From an uncultured Thiotrichaceae bacterium (GTDB taxonomy: Bacteria; Pseudomonadota; Gammaproteobacteria; Thiotrichales; Thiotrichaceae): a DNA stretch of 8,115 bases. Position numbers and translations under genes: made by a program. The stretch covers positions 1 to 8,115 of the forward strand of contig CALHAO010000055.1 in assembly GCA_937931765.1 (NCBI GenBank), read 5' to 3'. Shown in pieces: positions 1 through 6,615 of this stretch; the first letter of the stretch is position 1, and each line of letters begins with the position of its first letter. A model generated the notes under the pieces. It ran no database searches and was not told where the DNA came from. It saw only the letters and a program-made list of their open reading frames with translations.

Positions 1-720
1 GGCGAGTTGATTGGTGATATAACCGAAGAAGGTCAGAAGCTGATGGTAGCCAAAGGTGGCTTTCATGGTTTGGGCAATCTGCGTTATAAAAGTTCGGTTA
101 ACCGTGCGCCAAGACAGTGCAAGCCAGGCACGGAAGGCGAATTACGTCAGTTACGTTTAGAGCTGAAAGTATTGGCTGATGTCGGTTTATTGGGTTTGCC
201 GAATGCCGGTAAATCTACCTTGATTAGTGCAGTATCTTCCGCACGGCCCAAAGTGGCTAATTATCCGTTCACGACGCTGTACCCGAATCTGGGTGTGGTG
301 AATGTCGGACAGCTGCAAAGTTTTGTCATGGCTGATATTCCCGGCCTGATTGAAGGTGCGGCGGAAGGCGCTGGTTTGGGCATCCAATTCCTCAAGCATT
401 TAACGCGCACCAGTTTGTTATTGCACGTTGTTGATGTTGCGCCGGTCGATGAGAGTGAAGATCCCGTTGAGTCAGTGCGCACTATCGAAAAAGAGCTTGA
501 GCGTTACAGTGAAGAGTTAACGGATCGTACACGCTGGTTAGTACTGAATAAAATTGATATTTTGCCGGAAGAAGAGCGTGAAGCGCATTGTCAGGCGATT
601 GTTGATGCGTTGGATTGGAAGGATGAGGTGTTCTTTATCTCTGCTGCAACGTCGCAGGGCACACAGGCACTCTGTTATAAAATAATGCAGAAGCTGGAAG
701 GTTATGCCGAATCGTTCTGA
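1..720 (+). CDS. obgE: Obg/CgtA GTPase, 3' part (5' end outside window)
   Basis: Essential Obg-family GTPase acting in the cytoplasm on 50S ribosome assembly and stress signalling. The reading frame is open from base 1, so the gene enters from the left. By alignment from memory to E. coli ObgE, the first visible residues ([12 protein letters not shown]) match about residue 102, so roughly 100 N-terminal residues (most of the glycine-rich Obg fold) are missing. Visible are the end of the Obg fold (KSSVNRAPR), G1 GLPNAGKST, the switch I region YPFTT, G3 [13 protein letters not shown]4 NKID and G5 SAA. The protein ends about 25 residues after G5, so it lacks the long acidic C-terminal tail of E. 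coli ObgE; such short tails occur in other Obg proteins. The last 17 bases overlap proB, suggesting coupled translation. Identity is essentially certain. Confidence 0.97.
   Translation, partial: GELIGDITEEGQKLMVAKGGFHGLGNLRYKSSVNRAPRQCKPGTEGELRQLRLELKVLADVGLLGLPNAGKSTLISAVSSARPKVANYPFTTLYPNLGVVNVGQLQSFVMADIPGLIEGAAEGAGLGIQFLKHLTRTSLLLHVVDVAPVDESEDPVESVRTIEKELERYSEELTDRTRWLVLNKIDILPEEEREAHCQAIVDALDWKDEVFFISAATSQGTQALCYKIMQKLEGYAESF
696..701 (+). promoter_or_regulatory. Candidate ribosome binding site of proB inside obgE
   Basis: GGAAGG lies in the last codons of obgE, only 2 bases before the proB ATG. This is closer than the usual 5-9 base spacing. Ribosomes finishing obgE 17 bases downstream may help initiation (inference). 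Confidence 0.4.
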
Positions 721-1831
721 ATTCATTAACCAAACCCGTCGCTGGGTGGTCAAGATTGGCAGTGCCTTATTGACACGTGATGGCGAAGGCTTGGATCGTG
801 AGGCATTAGCCGATTGGGCAGTGCAAATTGCACGTTTGCGTCAGCAGGGCATTGAAGTTGTACTGGTTTCTTCCGGCGCAGTGGCTGAAGGCATGAGCCG
901 GATGGGTTGGAAAGAACGTCCGAAGGCCTTATACGAAAAACAGGCAGCAGCGGCGATTGGCCAAATGAGTCTGGTGCAGGCGTATGAAGAAAATTTCCAG
1001 CAACATGGTTTTCATGCGGCGCAGGTATTACTGACGCATGATGATCTGGCTAATCGCCAACGTTATCTGAATGCACGTAGTACCCTGCGGCATCTGGTGG
1101 CTTTGGGCACGATTCCGGTCATTAATGAGAACGATGCGGTGGCCTCGGAAGGTTTACGCCTGGGTGATAACGACACCCTCGCTGCCTTAGTGGCTAACTT
1201 GGTGGAAGCTGAGTTGTTGGTTATTCTCACCGATCAGGTGGGTTTGTTTGATAAAGACCCGCGCAAGCATGATGACGCACAATTTATTACCGAAGGCCGG
1301 GCGAACGACGAACGTTTCTTGGCTTATGCCGGTGGTGCCGGAACCAGTATTGGCAGTGGCGGCATGCGTACCAAAGTGCTGGCAGCGCAGCGTGCTACCC
1401 GTTCTGGTTGTGCGACCATCATCGCTTCGGGCCGTGAGTCAAAAGTATTGGAGCGGATTTATAGCGGTGAAGTGTTGGGTTCATTGTTGTTAGCGGACAG
1501 TGTACCGATGGCAGCGCGGAAACAATGGATTGCCAGTCAGTTGGATTCACAAGGTAAATTGTGGCTGGATGCCGGTGCGGCAAAAGCGATTCGTGAGACT
1601 GGTCGCAGTTTGTTGCCGGTAGGTGTGACGCGGGTTGATGGTGAATTTGAGCGTGGCGAGGTTGTGAGCTGTGTTGATGAGCAGGGCGAGTTGTTGGCTA
1701 AGGGACTGGTGAATTATTCCAGTGCTCAGGCGAATAAAATTAAGCGTTGCCCTTCAGCAGCAATTGAACAAATTTTGGGTTATGTGGATGCGTCAGAGCT
1801 GATCCATCGCGATAATCTGGTTGTTTTGTGA
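704..1831 (+). CDS. proB: Glutamate 5-kinase with C-terminal PUA domain
   Basis: Phosphorylates L-glutamate with ATP to L-glutamyl 5-phosphate, the first and normally proline-inhibited step of proline synthesis, in the cytoplasm. The 375 residues match the usual two-domain form (E. coli 367). An amino-acid kinase domain spans about 11-250, with [10 protein letters not shown] (15-24), SSGAVAEG (56-63), NENDAV (141-146), GDNDTLAA (154-161), [13 protein letters not shown] (175-187) and the glycine-rich GSGGMRTKV (217-225). A PUA domain follows at about 280-360 (SLLPVGV, FERGEVV, LGY). The ATG at 704 places VVKIG at the usual distance from the N-terminus and overlaps obgE by 17 bases. The partner gene proA is not in the window. 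Obg–ProB pairing is common in beta- and gammaproteobacteria. No odd residues were seen. Confidence 0.97.
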   Translation: MPNRSEFINQTRRWVVKIGSALLTRDGEGLDREALADWAVQIARLRQQGIEVVLVSSGAVAEGMSRMGWKERPKALYEKQAAAAIGQMSLVQAYEENFQQHGFHAAQVLLTHDDLANRQRYLNARSTLRHLVALGTIPVINENDAVASEGLRLGDNDTLAALVANLVEAELLVILTDQVGLFDKDPRKHDDAQFITEGRANDERFLAYAGGAGTSIGSGGMRTKVLAAQRATRSGCATIIASGRESKVLERIYSGEVLGSLLLADSVPMAARKQWIASQLDSQGKLWLDAGAAKAIRETGRSLLPVGVTRVDGEFERGEVVSCVDEQGELLAKGLVNYSSAQANKIKRCPSAAIEQILGYVDASELIHRDNLVVL

Positions 1832-1853
1832 AATCAGCCGGTGTGCTTATAAT
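1826..1853 (+). promoter_or_regulatory. Candidate sigma-70 promoter of apaG
   Basis: A perfect -10 hexamer TATAAT (1848-1853) is preceded after 16 bases by TTGTGA (1826-1831, 4 of 6 matches to TTGACA), which overlaps the proB stop codon. The predicted start near 1860 would give apaG a leader of about 33 bases. A second perfect TATAAT lies at 1876-1881 but has no good -35 and would leave almost no leader. Without expression data, read-through from obgE-proB remains possible. Confidence 0.4.
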
Positions 1854-1892
1854 GTGGTTGTTTTATATCCCCTTTTATAATGGTAGTAACTA

Positions 1893-2285
1893 ATGAGTGA
1901 AGTCAGCGAAGCGCAACCTTACGATGTCGTTGTTTCTATTGTTGCAGAATATGTCGATAGTGAGTCTGATCCGAATCAGAAGCGCTATGTGTTTACTTAT
2001 ACGGTGACCATCATCAATCAGGGCAGTATGCCTGCGCGATTGTTAACCCGTCACTGGCTGATCACTGATTCAAATGGCATGACACAGGAAGTACGTGGTG
2101 ATGGTGTGGTGGGCGAACAGCCTTATTTGTCGCCAGGCGAAGGTTTTCGCTATACCAGTGGTACGGTGTTGGATACGCCGATTGGCTCAATGCAGGGTAG
2201 TTATCTGATGCGGGCGGATGATAATACTGAGTTTGATGCGGTGATTGAGCCGTTCAGTCTGGCTGACCCACGGGTTTTGCACTAA
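1893..2285 (+). CDS. apaG: ApaG family protein
   Basis: Small single-domain protein with the fibronectin-type-III-like ApaG/DUF525 fold. The biochemical role is unsettled: it was named after the apaH operon and linked genetically to Co2+/Mg2+ resistance in Salmonella. The length of 130 residues is normal (E. coli 125). Typical features are a beta-rich N-terminal half (YVFTYTVTIINQG, 32-44), RHWLITDSNG (53-62), the glycine-rich family signature GDGVVGEQP (69-77), SPGEGFRYTSG (80-90), and GSMQGSY (98-104). The start at 1893 is the only ATG giving the expected N-terminus; only a weak TGGTAG precedes it. It sits alone 61 bases after proB, without apaH or ksgA beside it, and is convergent with the leftward operon downstream. 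Confidence 0.95.
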   Translation: MSEVSEAQPYDVVVSIVAEYVDSESDPNQKRYVFTYTVTIINQGSMPARLLTRHWLITDSNGMTQEVRGDGVVGEQPYLSPGEGFRYTSGTVLDTPIGSMQGSYLMRADDNTEFDAVIEPFSLADPRVLH

Positions 2286-2307
2286 CAAAGTAAGACAAGT
2301 AATAAAA

Positions 2308-2340
2308 CAGAACCCGCACTCATAAGAGCAGCGGGTTCTG
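2308..2340 (-). terminator. Intrinsic terminator of the leftward operon
   Basis: CAGAACCCGC (2308-2317) and GCGGGTTCTG (2331-2340) form a perfect 10-bp stem. CTC/GAG inside the 13-base loop can add an inner helix closed by ATAA. Read leftward, the hairpin is followed by TTTTATTACTTG, a U-rich tail; read rightward it is followed by CGCTTGTGG, with no U-tract. It should therefore stop transcription of the leftward DUF3299 operon, while the hairpin alone could also protect the 3' end of the apaG transcript. Confidence 0.75.
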
Positions 2341-2528
2341 CGCTTGTGGCATCACAATCCGTGTGAGTGCTTACAAACCTTGGTTGCCAATGCAACACAT
2401 GGCCTGATGGGCTTATTCTCAACAATCTACCGTGGAATGACAGCTCTAATCCGGATGGGCGGGTGGCAAATCTTTACAGAGTCGCCGCTGTTAATAATTT
2501 GGTGGCGCTGTGGGTCAGTGTTGTACGA
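2341..2528. other. Convergent intergenic stretch with small hairpins, no convincing gene
   Basis: About 190 bases lie between the terminator and the stop codon of the DUF3299 gene; leftward transcription would make this an unusually long 3' untranslated region. Small inverted repeats are TCACA-N5-TGTGA (2351-2365) and GTTGC-CAAT-GCAAC (about 2383-2396). A rightward open frame begins after a stop at 2364-2366, but it has no ribosome binding site and runs into the 3' end of the opposite gene. I recognise no known RNA family here. Confidence 0.4.
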
Positions 2529-3278
2529 TTAATCAGCTTCTTCTTCCTGATAAATTTCCAATTGTGCGCTTTCTATCAAGTAGCCTGCCTGCGCGAGATC
2601 AGTATTGCTGAACTCTACCTTCATTAAGCCTGTTACCCATACTGGCTCATAAATTTCTTCCAGTGAGATACTTTTGCCTTCCAGAGGTTTGACTAGGATG
2701 GTTTGGTTGACCGGAGGCGGTGGTGAATGAATACAGCTGCCGAAATAAGGCACCAGCAGGAATTCTTTGACCATGCCCTTGTGTTCATCCAGTGGTGTGA
2801 CAAAACCAGGGATTCTGACCTGTTTGCCGTTTAAGGTGTCATTAGGTGGCGCATCATTAAATTCGCTCATGATTTTATCAAACAGGATTTTCTCTTCTGC
2901 TGAGCCTTCCGGTATGTTATCAATTTGAGCCTGATACTTTGCCATAATGCTATCGGGTTGAAAATCTTTCGGGATCAGGTCTTCCCACATGATTTGGGCG
3001 ACATCGCCGGAATCAGCTGTTTCTTCCGCTTTCGATGCATCAGATGCAGGTTTGATGACATTGATCATCGCTGTCACTGCAGTGCCTATTTCCGGCGCAT
3101 CTTCGGGTAATTCCGGCAGAGTAGGAGGTTGGCTGAGCTGCTGGTTAATGTTTGCTTTTGCAGCTGATATGGGTTCTTTTTCTATAACACTTTCGTCTGT
3201 ATTGGCGGTATCCTGGTCAGCGCAGGCTGACAGGCCACAGAAAATCAGTGCTATTAAGAAGAATGTATTTTTCATCAT
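2529..3278 (-). CDS. DUF3299 outer-membrane lipoprotein
   Basis: Last gene of the leftward metal operon. The N-terminus is a lipoprotein signal: hydrophobic FFLIALIFCGL, then lipobox LSAC with Cys19. Residue +2 is Ala rather than Asp, which predicts sorting to the outer membrane. Residues about 20-150 are acidic, Ala/Pro-rich and probably flexible, with a short conserved-looking IMWEDLIP (96-103). The DUF3299 domain covers about 148-245: QVRIPGFVTPLD (153-164) and the family hallmark LLVPYFGSCIHSPPPPVNQ (174-192), whose Cys182 and His184 could bind metal (inference). The function of DUF3299 is not established. Its ATG directly follows the permease stop (TAA|ATG), so translation is probably coupled; the sequence begins Met-Met. 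Domain call is confident, role is not. Confidence 0.9.
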   Translation of the reverse strand: MMKNTFFLIALIFCGLSACADQDTANTDESVIEKEPISAAKANINQQLSQPPTLPELPEDAPEIGTAVTAMINVIKPASDASKAEETADSGDVAQIMWEDLIPKDFQPDSIMAKYQAQIDNIPEGSAEEKILFDKIMSEFNDAPPNDTLNGKQVRIPGFVTPLDEHKGMVKEFLLVPYFGSCIHSPPPPVNQTILVKPLEGKSISLEEIYEPVWVTGLMKVEFSNTDLAQAGYLIESAQLEIYQEEEAD

Positions 3279-4538
3279 TTAAATCCTGACGGTTAAACCG
3301 TCCTGAAGCGAGCGACGGGAAGCGATCCAGCCGGGCAATGTGCTAAAAATCAAGGCCAGGCCAACGACCAGTAATAACAATAACCAGTCTGTTAATTGTG
3401 GCCACCAGGTATGCAAATATAAGCCATATTCAGCGGCTACCCAAGGTTGCGCGATCAGTACGGAGACTGACACCAACACCATCCCTAGTAAGCTACCCAA
3501 TAAGGCAATAATGAAAGCCTCCAGGAGGAATAGCACAAAAACATGATGGGGGTGAGCGCCTACGGCCCGCAAGATAGCCATTTCGCGGCGGCGTTCATTG
3601 AGTGTGGATAACAGGGTAGTAAGCATGCCCAATAGTCCGGCAATCAAGACAAAAACAGTGATAATACGCAATACCGTTTCAAATTGGCCGATGGCCCGCC
3701 ATAACTCAGCCAGAGCAACGCCCGGTAGTGCAGCTAATAGGGGTTCACGGGAGTATTCATTGATTTCACGCTGCAACCGGAAAGCTGTAGCACGGGTTTT
3801 CAGGCCGACCAGAAACGCGGTAATCGTTTCCGGTTGTAAGGCCATTTTAGCTGCCCGCTCAGCTTTAATCTCAAAGCCGGGCACCGGTGCGCCATTTTTC
3901 CAGTCCACATGAATAGCCTCAATGCCTTCCAGGGTTACGTGCACTGTGCGATCAACCGGTGTGCCGGTGGGTTTGAGAATACCGGTGACAGTAAAGGGTT
4001 TGTTTTTATGTTCACTGAAGCTGGTGGAACCTGCGCCGTGTGCCAGCACAATTTCGCTACCAATTTGGTAGTTCAGTTTGCGTGCGACCTCGGCCCCCAG
4101 TACCGCCTCGTAAACACCGGCAAATGATTTCCCATCGGCAAAACTCAGATTGCGTTGGTCAGCATGGCGATAGTGGAGGAAATAGTCGCTATTGGTACCC
4201 AGTACGCGGTAGCCCTTGTGTGAATCACCGAGGGAAATGGGCACTGTCCAGTCCACCCACTTGTGATCGGCGAAATGTTGATAACTGTTCCAGCTAATGT
4301 TGTTGGTGGCATTACCAATGCGGAAGACGCTGTACAGTAATAATTGCACCGGGCCACTACGCGCACCGACGACGAGATCTGTGCCAGAGAGGGTGCTCAT
4401 AAAGCTTTGTTTGGCTTCTTTGCGGATGTACTCAACACCTAATAATAAGGCGACACTGATGGCGATGGAGAGCAGGGTCAGCATTAGGCTGGTACGGCGG
4501 TTCCACAAACTATGCCAGGTAAGTTTTAGTAAAATCAT
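3279..4538 (-). CDS. MacB/FtsX-type ABC transporter permease
   Basis: Inner-membrane subunit pairing with the ATPase encoded just upstream. The 419 residues show the type VII (MacB/LolC/FtsX) layout: one N-terminal membrane helix (about 18-36), a large periplasmic MacB-PCD-like domain (about 40-280), then three helices (about 288-313, 331-363, 383-405). The cytoplasmic coupling segment ERRREMAILRAVGA (315-328) after the second helix is diagnostic. Transporters of this architecture typically pull on lipoproteins, peptides or drugs from the periplasm rather than import ions, so a direct import channel for metal is not implied. In this context it may act on the His-rich protein or the DUF3299 lipoprotein (inference). 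Its ATG overlaps the ATPase stop as ATGA. Confidence 0.92.
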   Translation of the reverse strand: MILLKLTWHSLWNRRTSLMLTLLSIAISVALLLGVEYIRKEAKQSFMSTLSGTDLVVGARSGPVQLLLYSVFRIGNATNNISWNSYQHFADHKWVDWTVPISLGDSHKGYRVLGTNSDYFLHYRHADQRNLSFADGKSFAGVYEAVLGAEVARKLNYQIGSEIVLAHGAGSTSFSEHKNKPFTVTGILKPTGTPVDRTVHVTLEGIEAIHVDWKNGAPVPGFEIKAERAAKMALQPETITAFLVGLKTRATAFRLQREINEYSREPLLAALPGVALAELWRAIGQFETVLRIITVFVLIAGLLGMLTTLLSTLNERRREMAILRAVGAHPHHVFVLFLLEAFIIALLGSLLGMVLVSVSVLIAQPWVAAEYGLYLHTWWPQLTDWLLLLLVVGLALIFSTLPGWIASRRSLQDGLTVRI

Positions 4539-5209
4539 GCCTGATTAACCTCAGGTAGCTCGATAATACGTGGGAAATGGGGGGCGATATGCGGATCATG
4601 ACTGACAAATAGAATGGTGCTGCCTTGTGCTTCAGCTTCACGGAATAATAAGCGGATAAAGTCATTGCGTGCATCGCTATCCAGTGCCGAAGTGGGTTCA
4701 TCTGCAATAATAATTTCTGGCTTGCCGATCAGGGCGCGTGCTACGGCGACACGTTGTTGCTGTCCGACGCTCAGCTCGGTGACCGGTCGCTGGCGTAGTT
4801 TCTGATCGAGTTTTAAATGTTCTAATAATTGTTCTGCACTTTCCTGAATGGCTCCGGCGTGTTGTTTGCGTCGTGCAGAAAAGTGGCAGGGCAGTGCCAC
4901 ATTATCCAGCATGGATAAATAGGGTAGCAGGTTAAATTGCTGGAAAATAATGCCGATGTGATCTGCCCTGAAGCAGTCACGCTGTTTGGTGTTCATTTTC
5001 AGGGTACTTTGTTCTAGCAATTTTATATCACCTTCCACCGGAAGCAGTATTCCGGCTAGCAGGTTGAGTAGCGTAGTTTTGCCACTACCGCTGGGGCCAC
5101 GTAAAAAGGCGTGCTCCCCTTGCTGAACAATCAACTCAGGAATGTTCAGCGTATCTTGTGACTGACCTTTCCAGCGGAAGCGTAGCTGCTGTAGTTCAAT
5201 GACATTCAT
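4535..5209 (-). CDS. ABC transporter ATP-binding protein (LolD/MacB-like)
   Basis: Cytoplasmic ATPase driving the FtsX-type permease that follows. The length of 224 residues is normal for a stand-alone LolD-like subunit. All motifs are intact: Walker A GPSGSGKT (38-45), Q-loop FQQ (89-91) followed by FNLLPYLS, ABC signature LSVGQQQR (146-153), Walker B IIIADE (166-171) with catalytic Glu171, D-loop SALD and H-loop His204 in VSHD. NLLP with TVxxN-like LDNVALP is typical of the MacB/LolD subfamily. The ATG at 5209 overlaps the zrgA-like stop (ATGA, 5206-5209), and its own stop overlaps the permease ATG (ATGA, 4535-4538). The tight packing supports one transporter made with fixed stoichiometry. 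The substrate cannot be read from the sequence. Confidence 0.95.
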   Translation of the reverse strand: MNVIELQQLRFRWKGQSQDTLNIPELIVQQGEHAFLRGPSGSGKTTLLNLLAGILLPVEGDIKLLEQSTLKMNTKQRDCFRADHIGIIFQQFNLLPYLSMLDNVALPCHFSARRKQHAGAIQESAEQLLEHLKLDQKLRQRPVTELSVGQQQRVAVARALIGKPEIIIADEPTSALDSDARNDFIRLLFREAEAQGSTILFVSHDPHIAPHFPRIIELPEVNQA

Positions 5210-5913
5210 TGTTTAAATTTAATAATTCCATCGGCTTTCAATTGTTCTGCACCGGAAGCGGTTTGCGTGATCCATTCCAGATCCAATCGCTCAAAACCTT
5301 TTGGGAATGCCTTGAAGAGTTGAGTTTCAATCTGACTGATCGCTTCGGCTTTTTTGCAGGTGAATGTCCATGATACATCAACATTACTATGGGTGCTTTC
5401 TGAGACATGATCGTGTTCGTCATGGTCGTGCTTTTCTTCTTCGTCAGCGTCATGCTTTTCGGCGTGCTCATCATGGTCGTGCTTTTCTTCTTCGTCAGTG
5501 TCATGCTTTTCGGCATGTTCATCATGGTCGTGTTTTTCTTTGTCATGTGCGCTGGCAATATTTGAATCGATGTCTACTTTTCCCTGCTCACACTCCGCTT
5601 TCTCATCAAAATTGAATAACGAGTTGCCAGTGTTTAGTTTTTCAACGGCCTCATGTACGACATGATGCTCTTCGTCACTGCTGGCCAGGTGTTCAAAGCC
5701 AAAAATATTGGCGGCAGGTGTTTCCAGGGTGATCTCAGCGCCACTGTCAGTCGTGGCGATGGTGAGACGGGCATGGCCGTGTTCATGGCTTCCATGTTGG
5801 ACGGTTTCATCGTGGTCATGGTTGTCTGGTTCATTTTCAGCAGCATGCACATGAGGATTCAGCATAGCGGATAGAATAATACTGCTTAGAATGGCTGGGA
5901 AGTTTGATTTCAT
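5206..5913 (-). CDS. zrgA: Histidine-rich periplasmic ZrgA/DUF2796 family protein
   Basis: First gene of the leftward operon. A Sec signal peptide (about 1-24, ending HVHA|AENE) sends the product to the periplasm. The 235-residue protein shows the DUF2796 pattern: HEHGHARLTIA near the start (44-53), a middle LETPAANIFGFEH (63-75), a variable His-rich insert, and a C-terminal part with SWTFTCKK (171-178) and the ending ADGIIKF. The insert (about 122-170) is a 17-residue acidic/His repeat likely to bind several divalent metals. V. cholerae ZrgA, a member of the family, takes part in zinc uptake together with neighbouring ABC genes; transfer of that role here is inference. The promoter and a palindromic operator lie directly upstream. 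No Shine-Dalgarno is visible before the ATG. Family confident, metal identity less so. Confidence 0.88.
   Translation of the reverse strand: MKSNFPAILSSIILSAMLNPHVHAAENEPDNHDHDETVQHGSHEHGHARLTIATTDSGAEITLETPAANIFGFEHLASSDEEHHVVHEAVEKLNTGNSLFNFDEKAECEQGKVDIDSNIASAHDKEKHDHDEHAEKHDTDEEEKHDHDEHAEKHDADEEEKHDHDEHDHVSESTHSNVDVSWTFTCKKAEAISQIETQLFKAFPKGFERLDLEWITQTASGAEQLKADGIIKFKQ
5413..5538 (-). repeat. In-frame 51-bp tandem repeat coding a His/Asp/Glu-rich metal-binding insert
   Basis: Two and a half copies of a 51-bp unit (5488-5538, 5437-5487, partial 5413-5436) encode EKHDHDEHAEKHDTDEE, the same with Ala for Thr, and EKHDHDEH. Copies differ by only a few bases, so the array is recent or kept uniform, and a unit of 17 codons keeps the frame when copy number changes. 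Repeats of His-Asp pairs are typical of metal-binding loops in zinc transport proteins. Confidence 0.9.
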
Positions 5914-5946
5914 AATTATTAGGCAAGTCGTTATTCGGAAGCGTTG

Positions 5947-5974
5947 AATATACCAAAATGCAACTAAGTTGCAA
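5947..5974 (-). promoter_or_regulatory. Promoter of the zrgA-like operon (extended -10)
   Basis: Read leftward: -35 TTGCAA (5969-5974, 4 of 6), 16-base spacer, then TGG-TATATT with -10 TATATT (5947-5952, 5 of 6) preceded by the extended -10 TGn motif. The predicted start near 5940 gives a leader of about 27 bases to the ATG at 5913. The weak -35 but good extended -10 is typical of a promoter controlled by a repressor, and the palindrome at 5959-5973 overlaps it. Confidence 0.6.
5959..5973. promoter_or_regulatory. Perfect 7-1-7 palindrome, candidate Fur-family (Zur) operator
   Basis: TGCAACTAAGTTGCA is a perfect 15-bp inverted repeat with a single central base (TGCAACT-A-AGTTGCA). The 7-1-7 arrangement is the classical layout of Fur-family operators. 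It covers the spacer and most of the -35 element of the promoter at 5947-5974, so a bound dimer would block RNA polymerase. The gene for a Fur-family protein ends 20 bases away. Binding by that protein is inference. Confidence 0.6.
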
Positions 5975-5992
5975 ATTAATATTGCTTTCTAA

Positions 5993-6430
5993 TTATGAAG
6001 CAGGTTGAGGGCAGAGCGGGCAATAGCCTTGCAGGGTGAGTTCGGCTTGTTCCACTTCATAGCCTTTTGGTAAGTCGGATAATACAGCAGGTTGTAAATG
6101 TTCCAGGCACAGTATCTGCGAGCATTGTTTACAATGGAAATGAGCGTGGCGGGAAGGAGCGGTAGTTTGTGCATTATAACGCCATGTCCGGTCATTACTC
6201 ATGACTTTGTGTGCAATTTCATGCGCCACTAACCAATCTAACGTACGGTAAATGGTGACCCGGTCAAAGTGCTGGCTACTATCCTCTAAAGAGCATTCTA
6301 TATCCTGATGACTGAGGGCATTGTCAGATGAAAGCAGAAATCCAAGAATTTGGATACGAGCAGGTGTCGTTCGGTTCCCGGAAGTTTTCAGTAATGCCTG
6401 GGCTATTTCAAAATTTTGATTATCTTGCAT
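5993..6430 (-). CDS. zur: Fur-family transcriptional regulator, probably zinc uptake regulator Zur
   Basis: Cytoplasmic metal-dependent repressor. From the ATG at 6430 it has 145 residues, normal for Fur/Zur. A winged-helix domain covers about 8-85 (TPARIQILGFL at 22-32; recognition helix DRVTIYRTLDWL at 56-67), followed by a C-terminal dimerisation/metal domain with the His cluster HAHFHCKQC (95-103). Cys100/Cys103 and Cys137/Cys140 form the usual structural zinc site; His97, His99 and Glu110 are plausible sensor ligands. I chose 6430 because upstream codons of the open frame (to 6637) do not resemble the family; ATG at 6463 would add 11 residues. Neither has a clear ribosome binding site. 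Zur rather than Fur or PerR is inferred from the adjacent ZrgA-type operon and the compact cysteine-rich C-terminus. Confidence 0.85.
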   Translation of the reverse strand: MQDNQNFEIAQALLKTSGNRTTPARIQILGFLLSSDNALSHQDIECSLEDSSQHFDRVTIYRTLDWLVAHEIAHKVMSNDRTWRYNAQTTAPSRHAHFHCKQCSQILCLEHLQPAVLSDLPKGYEVEQAELTLQGYCPLCPQPAS

Positions 6431-6491
6431 TTTTTCAATTGAACTGTGTTTTTGCGTGAACATAGCTAAGACGATGTCAAAAACCAGTGAG

Positions 6492-6520
6492 GTTATATAA
6501 GTATTTTTACCTGGTGCCAT
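6492..6520 (-). promoter_or_regulatory. Candidate promoter of zur
   Basis: Read leftward: -35 ATGGCA (4 of 6), 17-base spacer, -10 TATAAC (5 of 6). The start near 6485 would give a leader of about 55 bases to the ATG at 6430. A perfect TTGACA lies closer (6475-6480) but has no matching -10. Confidence 0.3.
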
Positions 6521-6615
6521 ACTATTCCTGTTCTCACCACTCGTCCAGCAAACTGTGACTTCATGTCGCTGGAGTTGTATAAATAGGCTTGGCTTATTAA
6601 CAACACAAACCCTAG

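Noticed and set aside
2308..2340. Rightward terminator for apaG
   Set aside because: The hairpin has no U-tract on the rightward strand; only the leftward strand has one.
2367..2627. Rightward open frame with gene-like composition (NNLPWNDSSNPDG and following)
   Set aside because: It has no ribosome binding site, begins at a GTG just after a stop, matches no family I recognise, and its last third runs antisense through the confident DUF3299 gene. A decayed gene fragment remains possible.
5413..5538. Regular direct repeats that could suggest a CRISPR array
   Set aside because: The repeats are contiguous with no unique spacers, keep a 17-codon period and are in frame inside a periplasmic His-rich protein.
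5364..5615. Open frame antisense to the zrgA-like gene rich in His and Arg
   Set aside because: It is the complement of the 51-bp repeat; its repetitive composition simply mirrors the coding strand.
6475..6480. Perfect TTGACA (leftward) as the zur -35 element
   Set aside because: No acceptable -10 hexamer lies 15-19 bases downstream; the pair at 6492-6520 fits better.
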